A stretch of 64,000 bases of DNA, taken from the NCBI RefSeq assembly GCF_033958435.1, contig NC_134144.1, positions 14,564,010 to 14,628,009 of the forward strand. Reading direction: 5' to 3'. The notes beneath the pieces were generated by a model that was given only the letters and a program-made list of their open reading frames with translations, was not told the origin of the DNA and did not search any database. Position 1 is the stretch's first letter, and every line of letters begins with the position of its first letter. The position numbers and the translations under genes were made by a program. Source of the DNA: Carettochelys insculpta. Taxonomy: Eukaryota > Chordata > Testudines > Carettochelyidae. Below are positions 1-12,749 of this stretch, one piece after another.

Positions 1-197
1 AGGATCACCAGCAGTAGAGTATGCGATTCTGAATTTTTTAAAAAGTAGCAAAATTGTCAGAGAGACATCAGGCTTTGTACATTTCCCTGATACATAGTAG
101 AGCAGAGAGAATGAATAATTTATGTGAATTTGGCTTTGCTTCTAGTTGTTTGTAGATTGGTTATAACCAGGCTGATTGTTCTGGGCTGTATTTGAAT

Positions 198-432
198 CTA
201 GAATAGGGCATTGGACTGGGCATTGGGAGACCTGACTTCTGATTGCCTCGACCATTTAGCTGTGTGATCTTTGGGAGCATGGTTCATTTATTTGCACCTC
301 TTTCTTCTTCTACCTTTAGTCTGTTTAGATGGACAACACTTTGAAACTGGGATTGCCTTGTGTGAACTGCTCCTAGCGCAGTGAGGCCCTCCTCTTGTTG
401 GGATATGCAAGCACTACCGTAATACAAATAAA
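198..432 (+). repeat. MIR/CORE-SINE-like ancient SINE
   Basis: The order of blocks follows the MIR/CORE-SINE plan: a gggagacctgacttctgatt block, then tgtgtgatctttggg, a pyrimidine-rich block, and a tail with agcgcagtgaggccc and gcactaccgtaatacaaat. The last block is the usual 3' tail of MIR-related SINEs in turtles, birds and crocodilians. Strongly diverged; boundaries approximate. Confidence 0.6.
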
Positions 433-1092
433 TCATTTAAACTTCATTATTATTTATGGGGATGGGGTTGGGAACACAGACCTTGGCTTGTTCATGAATT
501 CTTGAAACCAAACACTAATGTGGTTCTTCATGCTGTAACAGCTCACCTGTTTCGGTTTCCTATTTGAATGACAGATACACAGATAAAGTTGACTGAACTT
601 TTTTGTAAACAAACAAACAAACAAAAAATCACTCCTGGAGACTGAGGAGAACAGGAAAGATACCAAAGTGAAGTCCATTCCTTTATAGAAGTTTAGGCCA
701 GATACAGTTTGATGCAGCTGAGGCAGATTTACACCTAAGAATTATATCAACCTAGCTAAGAGACTTCGCTTAGGTCTGTGAAATATTTTGCACCCTCTAC
801 AACACAGTTCTGTCAAAGTAACCTAACAAAGTTAGGTCAATGGAAGAATTCTACTGGTGGCCTAGCTACTGCCTTCCAGAGAGGCGAGTTACCTACATTC
901 CTGGAAAACTGCCTTCAATCAGTATCGGACAGGTCCATGTGATAGTGGCACAGTTGCAATGCCTAGCTGTGCCACTGTTGCATACATATACTCTGAGAGC
1001 AGAATTAGGCCTACTGTGTGCTATATGCCGTGGTTGCTTAAGGAAAGGTTGGGGGAAATACTGGGTAATCTAAGCACATTACATCCATAATA
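433..1092. other. Unannotated stretch with short (AAAC)n run
   Basis: No gene or interspersed repeat recognised. A short AAAC microsatellite lies near 605-625. Short open frames here have no recognisable motif and are treated as chance. Confidence 0.4.
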
Positions 1093-1406
1093 TAGGTTGA
1101 AACACTCTTGTCTGGCAACATCCATAATCCAGCATTGTTTTAGTTAGCTGGATGACTACTTATCATGGGTGTGGCCAAGTTTGACATGGTCCCATAAAGT
1201 TTGTTTACGGCCACAAGTCCTTGTTCTCAGTGTTCTGTGCTGTTATTTCACTGTACCTTTTACCCATAAATGTCTTCTAAGAGCCAGGTAAGCAGTGGAA
1301 ATAGTGGTAGTGATGCTAAGCAATATTGGCCTCCTGTGATCTGGCAAATTCTCTCGTTCAGCACCTGTCAGATCCCAAGGGTGCCATACTAGAGAGGTTC
1401 AACCTG
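1093..1406 (-). mobile_element. Tc1/mariner (Tigger-like) MITE, copy 1
   Basis: Reverse-orientation copy of the element also present at 6632-6958 and 7889-8213. Terminal inverted repeats follow CAGGTTGAACCTCTCTAAT. The element sits between TA dinucleotides (1091-1092 and 1407-1408), the target duplication of Tc1/mariner elements. The right end is well kept and the left end has several substitutions. No coding capacity, so it must have moved with a transposase supplied elsewhere. Confidence 0.75.
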
Positions 1407-3051
1407 TATCAACTAAATGTAATAAGGATCTACATAAGTGCCATTCTGATATATGGTTCTCTGTTATTAGGACATGTAAATGCCAAGAATGTTACGTGAG
1501 TCCAGCTATTTTAAAATTGCAGGAACTCAGAAGCAGAACAAAATAAAATTCTAGCCCACTGTAAAAGTTGAAAAGAAGTGCCAGTAAATGAATGCAAACT
1601 CATAATTTAAAAACCCCTTTTGAGGTATTCATAATTTTTGAATTGGTGCTTAATTATTTTGTAGTTTATTTAACCAGCTAAATGCATCTGAATGATTGTG
1701 TTTGTAGTGAATTCTTACTTTATTGTTTAATTTTGTGCTCAATTTTAGCAAGGTTGATTGAGGCACAAGGGAGGCATAATTTAGAAACATGAAAGGGATT
1801 CCCAGGTCTTACACCGCATCTAAAATCACACACTATGTGACACAAAAATTGTCCTTGTCCAAAGTCACAGATGGTGAATCTTGAGTTGATTTGAGAATAG
1901 GCCACGTAGGATTTTGAATTCCTGGACTGTAATATACACTGAAGTGTGAAAGCGTACAAAATGGAATGGTGGGAATATTAAAATGTTAAGTTCAGCTGAG
2001 AGTCTTCATTTGCTATGGATAGTGCTTTGTACTCATTCTCAGATATGGTACAAGTTTGAAGACAACCCCAAGATTCTAGTTCCATAGGCCAGCAGAGACA
2101 ATCAGGCAGGAGATGCTCTCATATTGCTTCGGGCAAGAAAAGATGCATATGCAAGTTAGTTTCCATATATCTTAGCCGACTGCACTAGCCTTGTTGTCTG
2201 CTTCTCTAGTCAGTGTATCCAGACCAACTGTAAGGCATAACACAAGGACTCAGAATAAAAGAGTTATTAAAATAGCTTGTAGTGGTTCCTGACTTGGAGT
2301 AGGCGAAGGCACCCCAATATATTTCCATTTCAAGATTGGGTGATTTGGTCAAGAGTTGATCCACAGCTGACTTTCTGTCTGGAAAAGCAACAGCTAAAAA
2401 GCGTCAACATATCTCTTAACTGTGTAAGGAAGAAATATCTGTTCCATTTCTTTTGTGAACTGATTTTACTTCCTGTAAGATTTAGGGATAAATGTATGAT
2501 CCATCACATTTTGAAAAAAGGAGGGAAATTTAATATTGATGAAATCAACTCTAATTCATTCATGCAGATTTCTCAAGAGTCAGACCCAGGGCTCCTTTGT
2601 TAGGGACTGTAATATTATATACCTCTTCCTTTGGAATGTGAGGGCAGTAGGGAAGAAACATGCCTAGTCTAGTTTAAATAAGCCTGTTTTTCTTTACATG
2701 CAAAGGGATTTCTGTTTTTGCAGGCATCTGGGTAAGGGAGCAAAACTGAAGAAATATTCTTGAGCCAGAGAATAAAAGAAAAACTTAAGCATTGATATGG
2801 TGGACTTCATGAAAAATTGTTTTGAAATCAAGGAGAATAGAATTAGAAATATAAAATTAATTTAAAATAATTGATGAGGGGGCAAGGTCTGCAGTCACAT
2901 ATGCATGCAGAGTTGTCACTGACATTAGTTGAAAGTATCATGGCACATTTGAGGCCAGAATCTGGCCTCAGAACATTGTAAATGTTAAAATAAATGCAAA
3001 GGCAAAGAAGGATTGTTCTGGTTGACTAATCTGTTTTTTTGCTGGTTATAG
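1407..3051. other. Non-coding, probably intron upstream of the terminal exon
   Basis: No repeat family recognised with confidence. The last 20 bases before 3052 form a pyrimidine-rich tract ending in AG, so at least the downstream part is probably intron of the gene whose last exon starts at 3052. No upstream exon with the same protein family was found in this interval. Confidence 0.4.
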
Positions 3052-3491
3052 CTGTTGGATCCAGTGCCTATGTGATGAATTGGAATGTGACTATAGACAC
3101 TCAAGACATGGCTACAAGAAAAGATATAGCACATGCTGTTCGAGACAGCAATCCAAGTGGTTTAAAGGGGGTACAAACTATGGCTTTTCCCCAAAAAGGG
3201 AAAACTGGAATAGCTTGTAACGTGGAGACCTTTGAAGACCAAGACAATACAGTAATTGCACATGAAGACTCTGAGTACATTTCATATTGCATTCTTGGGA
3301 AGACTTTTTCTTATGTATCCTCTCAATCTCTAGAGGCTCACATTAAAAAATTGGACCACAACTATGGGATAAATACTGCCAGCATAGCATTAGTTGGATT
3401 TACCCCAGAGGAATGTAAGCACACTGCTGCATATGCATTAAAGAAAGGCATTGGAGAATTCTGGAAGATGTGGGGAAGCATGTTTATGTGA
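3052..3491 (+). CDS. FTCDNL1: Terminal exon of a formiminotransferase-like protein (FTCDNL1-like)
   Basis: Seen: an open frame of about 146 codons ending at TGA 3489-3491. It is preceded by a tract ending in TTATAG at 3051, a good splice acceptor. The frame enters the exon at the second codon base, so the intron is phase 1 and no start codon is expected here. Family knowledge: the motifs NWNVTIDTQD, SGLKGVQTM and ALVGFTPEEC fit the C-terminal subdomain of the formiminotransferase fold, which in FTCD binds the folate substrate. The spacing between blocks also fits. The sequence looks more like the shorter paralogue FTCDNL1 than FTCD itself, because it ends just after the domain with no linker or cyclodeaminase part. 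Upstream exons are probably outside the window. No in-frame stop or frameshift is seen, so it is probably a live exon and not a retrocopy. The biochemical role of FTCDNL1 is not established. The shorter reverse-strand frame over this exon is a shadow. Confidence 0.65.
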
Positions 3492-5488
3492 TGTCCATTT
3501 TACCTCAGCCATTATAACTCATGAAATTATGGTCCTTACCAATATAAGAAACCCACATTATTTTGTTTACACAAGGAGACACAAATGCATAGATGCAAAA
3601 GCTGTATATGCTTATTCAAGCATGTCATGCTTCCAAGCGTGAATTGTTTTTCCCCAGTGATTTGATCAGTGGATGGTGTCATAGACTACAGTCACACCAA
3701 AATCTGTTTATCACACCATACCATGGGTGGGAAAGGGGAGGGTCTTTTGATTTTAATAAGCTGTCTAGTGATCAGATCTCCCATTTCCTTGAGATCTTGG
3801 GGTTTGCTGGTTCCACTGATGGCTCATCGAGCAATAGTTTGGCCATCGCTAGCTGCCAGCTGCTGGATCTCACATATCAGTGTTAAGGACTTCTTTGCAC
3901 TGTTTGGAAAAACTGCTTGTCTGGAGTGTGGGGAAGTGGGGCCTTGAATCTGAGGGGGCAGTGGACGAAAACAGGGAAAGGACTTTGACATAAATTCATT
4001 TAAACAAAATGAAAATGTGAAAAAATATTGTTCATGCTGTGAATGGAAGGCCTTGACCTACAGTAATTTGTGTTTCCACTATCTCAGAAGTGGAGTCAGT
4101 GGTCAACAAAGGACCAGATCTGTAAGAAATATGTAATGACCTTGAGCTGAGCAAAACCAGATTTTTATGTTATTTTGTTTGATATAAATATGCTTGTTTT
4201 ACTCTGCTGGGTACAGGGTGTATGTGATTTTCATAGTACATTGGCATTGTGTGCACTAAATTCTTTCTTTTGTGAGGCATTCTGGACCTAGCCTTTCTAT
4301 ACTGTTTACAAAGCACTGGAGATGGCTAAATTCATATGGCAAGTTCAAGTCATGATCAGGCCCCTGATCCTAGAAGAAGCTCTGTGCAAGCAGACTCCCA
4401 ACTTCCACAAAGTTTCACTGACTCCTTGTGGGGGCACAGTTCCACTTGCACAGAGTTCCTTGGACCGTTATTAGAGTCTAGGCCACATCACTCTCACTTA
4501 GATACGGCAGTAATTGTAGGGAAGAAAAGTTTTTGTGTTTAATCATGCAGTGAACCTTATTGGGGCTGGTGATGGTATAGAGCACATAGGTGATACAGAG
4601 ATGCACGTTCAGCCATCCACTAAACTCAGTGGAGTTGTACTCACTTATTCACAAGGTCACCTTAGTCACTGGGAGTTTGATTCTGACTTCAGTGGGCTGA
4701 GAACTTCAACTGTTATGTTATGCTGATAAAATGACCTGTTAAGAGTTTCTGTATACTTTTCCGTTTGTGTATCTGGCTCTCTCTGGCACATTTATTTAAT
4801 GTTTATGCCACAAATTATTTTGGTCTTGTTTTTTTCATTCTGTTAATCATTTTATTATTTTTACTTGGGACTTTCTGGGGAAAACAGCCCAGCTATAGGA
4901 GAATCGTGGGCTCCCAGATTGGTGTTAACTCCATGACTAAGCTTTAAACCAGTGTTTAGAGTAGAGTGACACGGAAAGGATGGGAGAGAAGGCCTAGGCA
5001 GAATTTGGGAGGATGTACAAGAGACTCTACAGAGTTAGTCACTTTGGACTCAGAAAGTTTTGGAACATTCAGAGACCATGCAACTGTGTGTCTATTATAG
5101 GGCTAGGTTGTATCCCCAGATGAGGGTTTTCTGTTTGGTGTTAAACTATTATGTCTTAGTCTGCCCCTTCGTAACCAACGTGCTCTAAAACACATAGGAG
5201 TTGAACTGGGAAGAGAAAGATTGGCAGGAGCACCAACTTTTTTTTTTCTCATGGCATAGCTGATCCCCTACATTCCCCACCCACATCTTACTTCCCCCTG
5301 CTGCATTGTGCTGACTTGAGTGCTCAGATCCTTAAAGGTAACTGACTGCTCTCTCCACAATCCAGTAAAGCACTTCAACGTTTGCTTAACTTTAAGTATC
5401 TGAACATTAATGTAAGCATTGATTTCAACCATTTGAGCTCTTTCATAGTCATCTGTCTCATTTTATTAAAAAAATTATTTTATCTTTT
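3492..5488. other. 3' flank / probable 3' UTR and intergenic DNA
   Basis: No canonical AATAAA polyadenylation signal was noticed in the first 1.4 kb after the stop, so the end of the transcript cannot be placed. No recognisable mobile element. A T-rich run lies near 5239-5250. Confidence 0.35.
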
Positions 5489-6125
5489 TGTCAAGGCTGA
5501 TCCCCACTCTGACACTCCGAGTGCAGCGAAGGTGGCTGCAATCTGATAGCTGACCTTTCAGTTTTAGGCATGGATGTACATGGCCACTGCTCTAGGGCAC
5601 AGGAATCAAATCATTGCCTTAAAATTAATTTATTAACAAAACAAAAGATGAAGTATACCAAGAAAGTGATATAGCACAGAGAGTTACTTCCCTGGGTTTC
5701 AGTTTAGGAGTTACAGCTTACAGGGAGGATATTTCAGAAAGCCTGAGACGTTCCATACCAAACCCAAAGTAAAAACTAACCTGATTGCATCTAACTAAAC
5801 ATTTCTTTTAGTTCAGTTAGTTCATTACATTTTCAGGTTGTTTTGTGGCCTAAATATTTACTAGATTCATTAAGCATTCCAGCATGGTCTCTCTGTTGTG
5901 GCCAGACAAAGAAAGACCCTCCCTCCCACCTCAGCAGGCAACTGTTTCAATTCAAACCATCCTTCTGTCTTGCCACCAGAGAACCCACTCTTTCTGGGTT
6001 TAACCCTTTGCAGGCATTCATTCATGACACACTTACAGGAACTTCCTTAGTCCAACCAGGAGTACAGGAACAACTTATATACAGTGGGTATTGAGAGCCA
6101 ATTAATCAAACAATGAACTCTGTAT
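5489..6125 (+). mobile_element. Degenerate LTR-like segment (endogenous retroelement)
   Basis: It starts TGTCAAGGCTGATCCCCACT, closely resembling the 5' edge of a widespread turtle LTR-like repeat. Internal blocks such as a T/A-rich stretch with tttattaacaaaacaaaag and a gccagacaaagaaag block are in the order expected from that family. No internal retroviral genes are attached, so at best this is a solo LTR. The 3' boundary is uncertain and no target duplication was found. Confidence 0.4.
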
Positions 6126-6631
6126 ATGGTGGAAATAACTTCAAGGCAGGGGGTGCAGCAGCAGATGAATGAGTCCAGCTGCAAAACTGTGGGTTTTTTA
6201 AAGCCTTCTCAATGGTATCTTGGTGCTTTGTTTCTTCAAAATAATTTGTATTCTCTTTTGTAACTTTGTGAGCAAGGTTGCTTGGTATTCATAAAGGCAA
6301 GAAGCTTATAGCCTCTTTGTGGTCAGATATATTTCCCTGATGGGAAAAGTCCTATAGTGTTTTATAGAAAAGAAGTCAATACAATTTTCTAAGCTTCAGT
6401 AAGATTCTATAGAAATTACTTTTAAAAAGCCCTACAATATTTGAGACAATTCTGTTTTTTCTATAGGGTTATGAAGTAGCCAGAGTATAATACTCTGTCA
6501 ATTTTTTTTGGGTTGAGTTAAAAAATATCCACAGAAAGAATATTTTCACAGTTAAATTCATAAGTGAAAATATTTTTATGGGAAATCCAGAAAACAATTC
6601 TGTGGCTACAATCTTAATTATAAATATAATA
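6126..6631. other. Unannotated stretch
   Basis: AT-rich DNA without recognised repeat or gene. Confidence 0.4.
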
Positions 6632-6958
6632 CAGGTTGAACCTCTCTCATCTGGCACCTTTGGGACCTGTCCAGAGCCAAACAAGAGAATTTGTCAGATG
6701 ATGGGATGTCAATATTTTCTAGCACATTACCCACACTTACACTGCTTACTTGGCTCTTAGAAGACATTTAGGGGGTAAATTACAGCTAAACAACAGCACA
6801 GAACACTGAGAGCCAAGACTGTTGGCTGGAAACAAATTTTATGAGACCATGGGAAACTTGGCTGCACCCATACTAAGTGGTCGTCCGGCTAACTAAAATC
6901 ATGTGGGATTACGGAGTTTGCCAGACAAGAGAGTTCCAGATTAGAGAGGTTCAACCTG
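6632..6958 (+). mobile_element. Tc1/mariner (Tigger-like) MITE, copy 2
   Basis: Best-preserved of three copies. Ends are CAGGTTGAACCTCTCTCATC and its inverted partner ending in GAGAGGTTCAACCTG, with TA at 6630-6631 and 6959-6960. The interior shares long blocks with the other copies, including gaacactgagagcca and gacatttaggg. Non-coding. Confidence 0.85.
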
Positions 6959-7888
6959 TATAATTTACTATATAATATTGAAATATTAATCTGTCATTTA
7001 AAGAAGAGACTAGAATACTTAGGACTGGATCTTCCTTTGCCATAAATTATCATTCTTCTATTAGCTTTAATGGCGTGATGATAATTTATATTATCTGAGG
7101 ATTTGGCCCACACTGTGCGTTAGAAATGTATAGGACCAAATCTTGAAATCCACACACTTTAAATTGCATTATTATTCCGGTATATCCCTGTGGGAGTCTG
7201 ATCCATATTGAACAGAACATAAAAGTTAGATTTCGCCTAACAAATGGGTAGGTGAAGATCCTCAAAATGGCTCATGATTATGAGTACCTCCAATTCTGGA
7301 GGCTTAATGAGAGAGACTTTAAAGAGGCTTGATTTTCAGAGATTGCTGAGGAGGTACCCTTTGAAAACCAGGCCCCTTTATGGTGTCACAAGCACAGTAA
7401 CCTTAAAATGAGATATACAAAAGTCCCTTTTGGAAATCTTGGCCAAATAACTGTTTTCTGAAACTTGTGAAAGAGAGTTCTGAATTCATTTTGCACTTGC
7501 TTTTTCTCAAAACAAATAAAATCAGCCCTTAAATCTCAGGAGAGAAAAGCAATGTTTGTCAACAAGACAGAAGTGGTGTTCAACTTTGCATATTCAATGT
7601 TTTTCAGCTTCAAGTGTTGTGTAATGTTTTTCAGATGGAGGATGTGACAAGATAACCCAAAGGAACATTGACTGATGTTTGGTTGTTGCCATCTTTGGTT
7701 GAAGTTGATGAAAACATGATATACAGAACAGCTAATGGGAGATAGTTTGAAGATGGTCATGGTGGTTGTCATTCATATGCTCTCAATAACGTAAAATTAG
7801 TAAGTATAAATATAAAGTACCGTGATAGTCAGAGCTGTAAAAATCAGTGCATCTTGTGTTAGCACTCCTTGTTCTGGAAAAATATGTT
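6959..7888. other. Unannotated stretch between two MITE copies
   Basis: No gene or repeat recognised. Confidence 0.4.
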
Positions 7889-8213
7889 CAGGTTGACCCT
7901 CTCTAATCCAGACCCTTGGGACCTGACCAGTGCCTTGTGAGAGAATTTGTGGACCATAGGAGTTCAATATTGTCTAGCAGCGTTATCAACACTTGCACTG
8001 CTTACTGGACTCTTAGAAGACATTTAGGGGTAAATGACAGCTAAATAACAGCACAGAACACTGAGAGCCAGAATTGGTGGCTGTAAACTAACTTTATGGG
8101 ACCACAGGAAACTTGGCCACACCCATGATAAATTGTCATCCAGTTAAGTAAAATCATGATGGATTATGCATGTTGCAAGACAAGAGCATTCTAGATTAGA
8201 GAGGTTCCACCTG
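7889..8213 (+). mobile_element. Tc1/mariner (Tigger-like) MITE, copy 3
   Basis: Same orientation and same interior as the copy at 6632-6958. The right TA target base pair is intact (8214-8215), while the left one reads TT. The start has lost one base of the terminal repeat consensus. Confidence 0.8.
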
Positions 8214-8741
8214 TACTTTAACAAATATGAAACAGAATCCTTTAACATATATAAACAGAATTTATTGGGCGAGTTATTTCTTTATGCATACTGCAGTTTT
8301 GGTGCATTCTTGTTCAAGCTCTTGATACCAAGATGCAACATAATAAATGATTTACATGTATGCCTGTTTGAATGTACCAGTCCTGTGAATGCCCAGAGTA
8401 GAGGACACTTGAAAATAAATGCAAACCTCTGTTGGGAAGAGTCAGATCCAGGTGGACAGCCATATATACTGCAGCGTCATTTATTTTCATTAAAAGTGGC
8501 GCTCTTAAAAAAATTTTTGGAGTATGAGAAGGAGGGCTGGCTGGGACTTTTCAAACAGAGCTGGGTGATATTTTTTAAATCGTATACTTGCCAAAATATG
8601 CGGTTTGGGATCTACCAGAACTACTCACAAATTCAAAATGAATTCAGTGAATAGTTTCAACCAAAATTATTTTTGGGCTTGATTCAAGAAGACTTAGGTG
8701 CCATTCATAAAACTGGTGGTGTTGCCATCTCCCCACTTACA
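8214..8741. other. Unannotated stretch
   Basis: A 162-codon open frame crosses this interval but starts inside the MITE terminal repeat and has no recognisable domain; treated as chance. Confidence 0.4.
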
Positions 8742-8905
8742 CCATATAGTTCAGAGGTTAGAGCATTCACCTGGGATCTGGGATATTCAGCTCCCCACTC
8801 TGCCTGATTTGGAGCAGGGACTTGAATGTGGGCTTCCCACCGTGCAGGAAAGTGCCCTAACCATTAAGCAATGGGATATCTGGGATGGGGCTCTCTACAC
8901 CTTTT
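8742..8905 (+). repeat. Turtle tRNA-derived SINE (Cry-type)
   Basis: An A-box-like tagttcagaggttagagc is followed by cactctgcctgattt, ggagcagggacttgaa and a gtgccctaaccattaagc block. This is the order of the Pol III SINE that characterises cryptodiran turtles. The B-box region is degraded. It is a SINE, not a tRNA gene. Confidence 0.75.
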
Positions 8906-10516
8906 GCAGAGCTGTTTTATTATATAAAAATCAATATTTATTCATGAGATCAGAATGAGTGATTGAGAATGATTCCATAGCCTGATGCTCTGGGCAATCA
9001 CCGAGGAGGTATGGCACCTGGTTCCAGTTCTTGCTCCAGTGAAAATTGGATCTTGGAGATAGCAGGAGTGGGAGGATAGCAGCAACACTTCCTCTTATGA
9101 TGGTTTTGTGAATGGTGTTTTCAAATTTCCTTCACTTTTAATAAAAAAAAAATTAAAAAAAATAAATGCCTCAACATGAAATGTTTGCTTGTGTTAGGCC
9201 AAATGAAATCTCTAGTTTGATCGCATACAGGTAAAACATTTTGATTTTTTTCACTGAGAAAACTGAAAAGCTTTCAATTTGTGTTGATCTGAAATTATTT
9301 TTCAGGGGTTGGCTAATAAACTTCAATGATTTATGCAGCTCTGTTCTCAAATTCTGCTGCATGAAACTAAAAAGAACACGGTATGCAAGATACACAGATG
9401 GCAAAGATAATTTGGAGCAAGCAATTTTTCCTCTTCCTTCTGTTCCCACATTGTGAGTAGTCTGCAACTTTTCCTAGTTTATTAATTCTTCAGAATTATT
9501 TGCCAAGTAACTTTGGGGTTCACTGCACACCTCAGATCATTCAAAATGTGAGCTGCTTATTTCTGATTTAATATGTACCTATTTTATTTGCAAAGGTGAG
9601 ACAACTTGCCCTTTCCTGTTTATGTTCTGTGGCCAGTCTGAAGTCATGTCCAGTAAAGACATTCCTCACTTGCCATATTAGATATAGAAGTGGGGGACAT
9701 CCATTTTAGTCTTGTGATGTTTCCACTCACTTTAAATCATTTTACTCATAGGTCTAGTGACCCGAATTAACCCCTGGGGCATTGTTTAACCTATCCAGTG
9801 CCAATCTGGAATGAAAATTAAAATTTCTTTCCTCCATAATTAGAAAGATACAGCCCTTATGAAGGGGAGGCACCCCTGGGTGCCTGGGGGAGGCTACCAT
9901 TGCCTGGGGAAACTACCCTTACCAGGGGAGCAAACATGTCTCAGGGATCCTCAATCCTCTGCCCATATCTGTAAGAAAGGGGGCGCCCTCCCCACTGTGC
10001 CTGGCAATCCGAACCATTTACCGACCCTCACCATGAGGAGGTGGCAGCAGGAATTGTCATTGAGATGCTTTGTCAATGAGTGGTCTCTGCCAGCTTAACG
10101 TCTAGCCCTAATTGGAGTGTGAAGGAAGGCAGAGATTGCCCCATGCACAAGGGTTCACATCCTTCTCCACCTCACTGATTACCCAATTCACCATCAGTCC
10201 TCAGGTGTTAAAACTGTCCAGGCTCAACAGCCTATTACAGTCCAGAAATGCATAAAGGGCCATAAGAGAGACTAATTGTATCATCTTTTAAAAATTAAAT
10301 TTTCAGGGCTAATATTTGGTTCTAATTATCTCTGTTCAGATTCCCCAATACTTGCTTAGAATTTAGTTTTGTAAACATTCCTGACAATAAACCTGATTGA
10401 TAGAATTACTGCAGGAAGTGGACACAAGTGAATTTGTCATGTGTAAAAATGTAAGGACTTTCCCAGTTCAGTTTCTAGTCATCTGAATTTGAAACTGTGT
10501 AGCAGTTAGTGAGAGG
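8906..10516. other. Unannotated stretch with an A-rich run and a GC-rich block
   Basis: An A-rich run lies near 9139-9166. The block at about 9855-10240 is richer in G and C than its surroundings and may be a decayed repeat; no family recognised. Confidence 0.35.
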
Positions 10517-10580
10517 GGCCAGATTCTGCTTTTTGTCCTAGTGTAAATGTGGATTTACACTGGAGTAACTGACAGCAGGT
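10517..10580. repeat. Short ancient palindromic repeat
   Basis: The block gccagattctgc is followed by an inverted centre (gtgtaaatgtggatttacac), the core of an old foldback family common in sauropsid genomes. Related copies lie at 14251, 15651, 25402, 33790 and 35161. Confidence 0.4.
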
Positions 10581-10978
10581 CTACCAGCTCCTTTTTAAAG
10601 GTATTGCTTAAAGAATTATAGTGATGCCATTTGTTTGAAATTGTAAATTTAAGTAATTCCTCTAGCAATTTTTCCTTCCCTTCAGATCTGAAATCCTTTA
10701 CTTACACAAATTGTCCAAAAACTCATTTTCTCTCCCCTACTTTTAAACCTTTAAAAAGCTGTTTTTGTTACAACTCAAATTTACTATGTCGTAGCTTCAT
10801 AATATGGTCTAATGATTAAGCTCTCCTGGGTATTTTGGAAAAAGATTAAAAATGAGTGATGGTAATCACAAATTCTTTGTTCACATGGAGCTCGTGGACA
10901 ATAGTTGATTCTCCTAATTTTGCAATGAGGTTGTTTTAAGCTCAGGCAAAACAAAAAAGCTGTCATCTGGAAATAGTC

Positions 10979-11110
10979 TAGATCTGAAGAAGAGGGTCTG
11001 CCCCATGAAAGCTCATCACCTAATAAATTATTTTGTAAGTCTTTAAAGTGCTACATGACTGCTTTTTTGTTTTGTGAAGATAAAGACTAACAGGGCTACC
11101 CCTCTGTGAT
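10979..11110 (+). mobile_element. Penelope-like terminal repeat fragment (type I)
   Basis: The core ctgaagaagagggtctgcc, then gaaagctcatcacctaataa and ctttaaagtgctac, then the outer end gactaacagggctacccctc. The same blocks occur at 13176, 43792, 44963 and 46941, where two are joined to a PLE open frame. The hammerhead-like stem II is partly broken (GGG/CCC only). Confidence 0.75.
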
Positions 11111-12749
11111 TATTAAGCTCAGGATTTATCAAAAATAAAAGTATCATTTTTTTTTAGCAGGCTTCAGGTAAACTTCTCAACATTCCTCCACTCTGTGACT
11201 GTTTGTTGCATATTGTTAGATGTACAAAACATGCTTCGATATCAGTGGGCTACATATAGACTACTCACAAGAAATGTGCAGTATGGACTGGAGAGCAGGA
11301 ATTTGCTTTCATGATGTCCAGTATGGTTCTACAGCAGTGCTAACAGGATACGCTATAGTGGGTCTTTTTTTAAAAATAAAGTCCTGTTTCCTCTTCATGC
11401 ACATCAGAGGTATCCTAGTACTTTATGAAAGTCAGGGTTTCTCTGGCAATTTGGCCAAAATTTCACTGTTGTGCAGCATGCTGTTGATTGGTGGGTTGCT
11501 GTCCTCCACTCCAGAGATGGCTACATTGTTCTTCCTGTAGAGGCTCAGTACTGAGAATTGCTGAGTACCCTCAATAGGATTGACTTCAGTTGGAGTTAAG
11601 AGTACTTAACTCATTAGTAAAGCACTTTAGGCTGCTGTGGGATGAAAGACATCATGTAAATATTGTTAGTTCTATGGATACTTGAAAACCACCAGTTTTA
11701 CCAGGCTACAGTCTATGAAATCTGAAGGATTTACAAGGAGAGGCATTGTTATAATTTATTGGGTTAAAAGAAAAGCAGCTTGGTTTATGGGATTTGCCCC
11801 ATCTGCTGGGTCAGTTACATAAATAATAATTTTCTAAATGAGTATAAATACCAAAACACATATTTGTGATACTCTAGTGGAGCCACTGCAGAGTCCTGGT
11901 TGAAAAAGGGCTAACTATATCTTCAACCAGAAACTTCATGCTTTCTTAAAATGCTTTAATTCATATTTACACAAGACTAAATTTATAGTTCTCATAGAGT
12001 GAAATGCCTTGCATTTAATTTTTTCTGTGCTAGGAAAACCAAAGCAGATTAAATGTAGTCTGCATCATATTTAACTGGGGTGAGGGAGGGGATTTGTAGC
12101 TCAAAGAAAAAACAGAAAATGCACAATTGAAGCTGACATTTTTGCGGAGAGGGGGTTCTCACTGCATGGTGTCCCTCTCTTTGGCCTCTGAGAGCTAGCA
12201 ACAGCAGCTGCTTCTGAATTTGTCCCCACTGCCAGGGTGGTTGTGTGAAAATAAGACATTGCATAAAAAATGTCTCTTTCTCAGCCTGACTTCCCCATTG
12301 TGCTGACTTTTCTCCTACACTCCCTCCGAACCCCTAGTAGTGCTGTGAGATGATAGCCCCACTTGGTTTTAACCCAATCTTTGAATCTCCAGACATACCT
12401 GACAATATTTCTAACATGAACTGAAAGAATTTTTGAAGTTAGGTATGATGGCGTGTGCTCTCCATACTAGCTCTGCAAGAGCTGACTTCGTCTAGGTGGA
12501 TCTAATCTGCTAATTAGGTTGCAAAGGATTTTGGCTGGAGACAGCTAATTAGAGAGAAACTCACTTGTGAGAGACAGGCAGGGCTCCTATGAAAGAAATG
12601 AAAATGTAAACACAAGAGGTAGCAGGAAGAAGGCTGTAGTACCTCCTTGGGAGATAGCTGTGTTTGAGGAGCTGCAGTGGTAGTTGTTTGAAGTCCCTCC
12701 CTGATAGGTGGGACTGAAAAGACTGGCAAACCCAGAGAAGTGGGGAAGG
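11111..12749. other. Unannotated stretch
   Basis: No gene or repeat recognised; open frames on both strands are short and motif-free. Confidence 0.35.

Noticed and set aside
8166..8654. 162-codon open frame on the plus strand
   Set aside because: It begins inside the MITE right terminal repeat, has no recognisable domain, and has no splice or promoter context.
8742..8905. A- and B-box-like sequence considered as a tRNA gene
   Set aside because: No cloverleaf can be closed; the downstream blocks are those of the turtle SINE.
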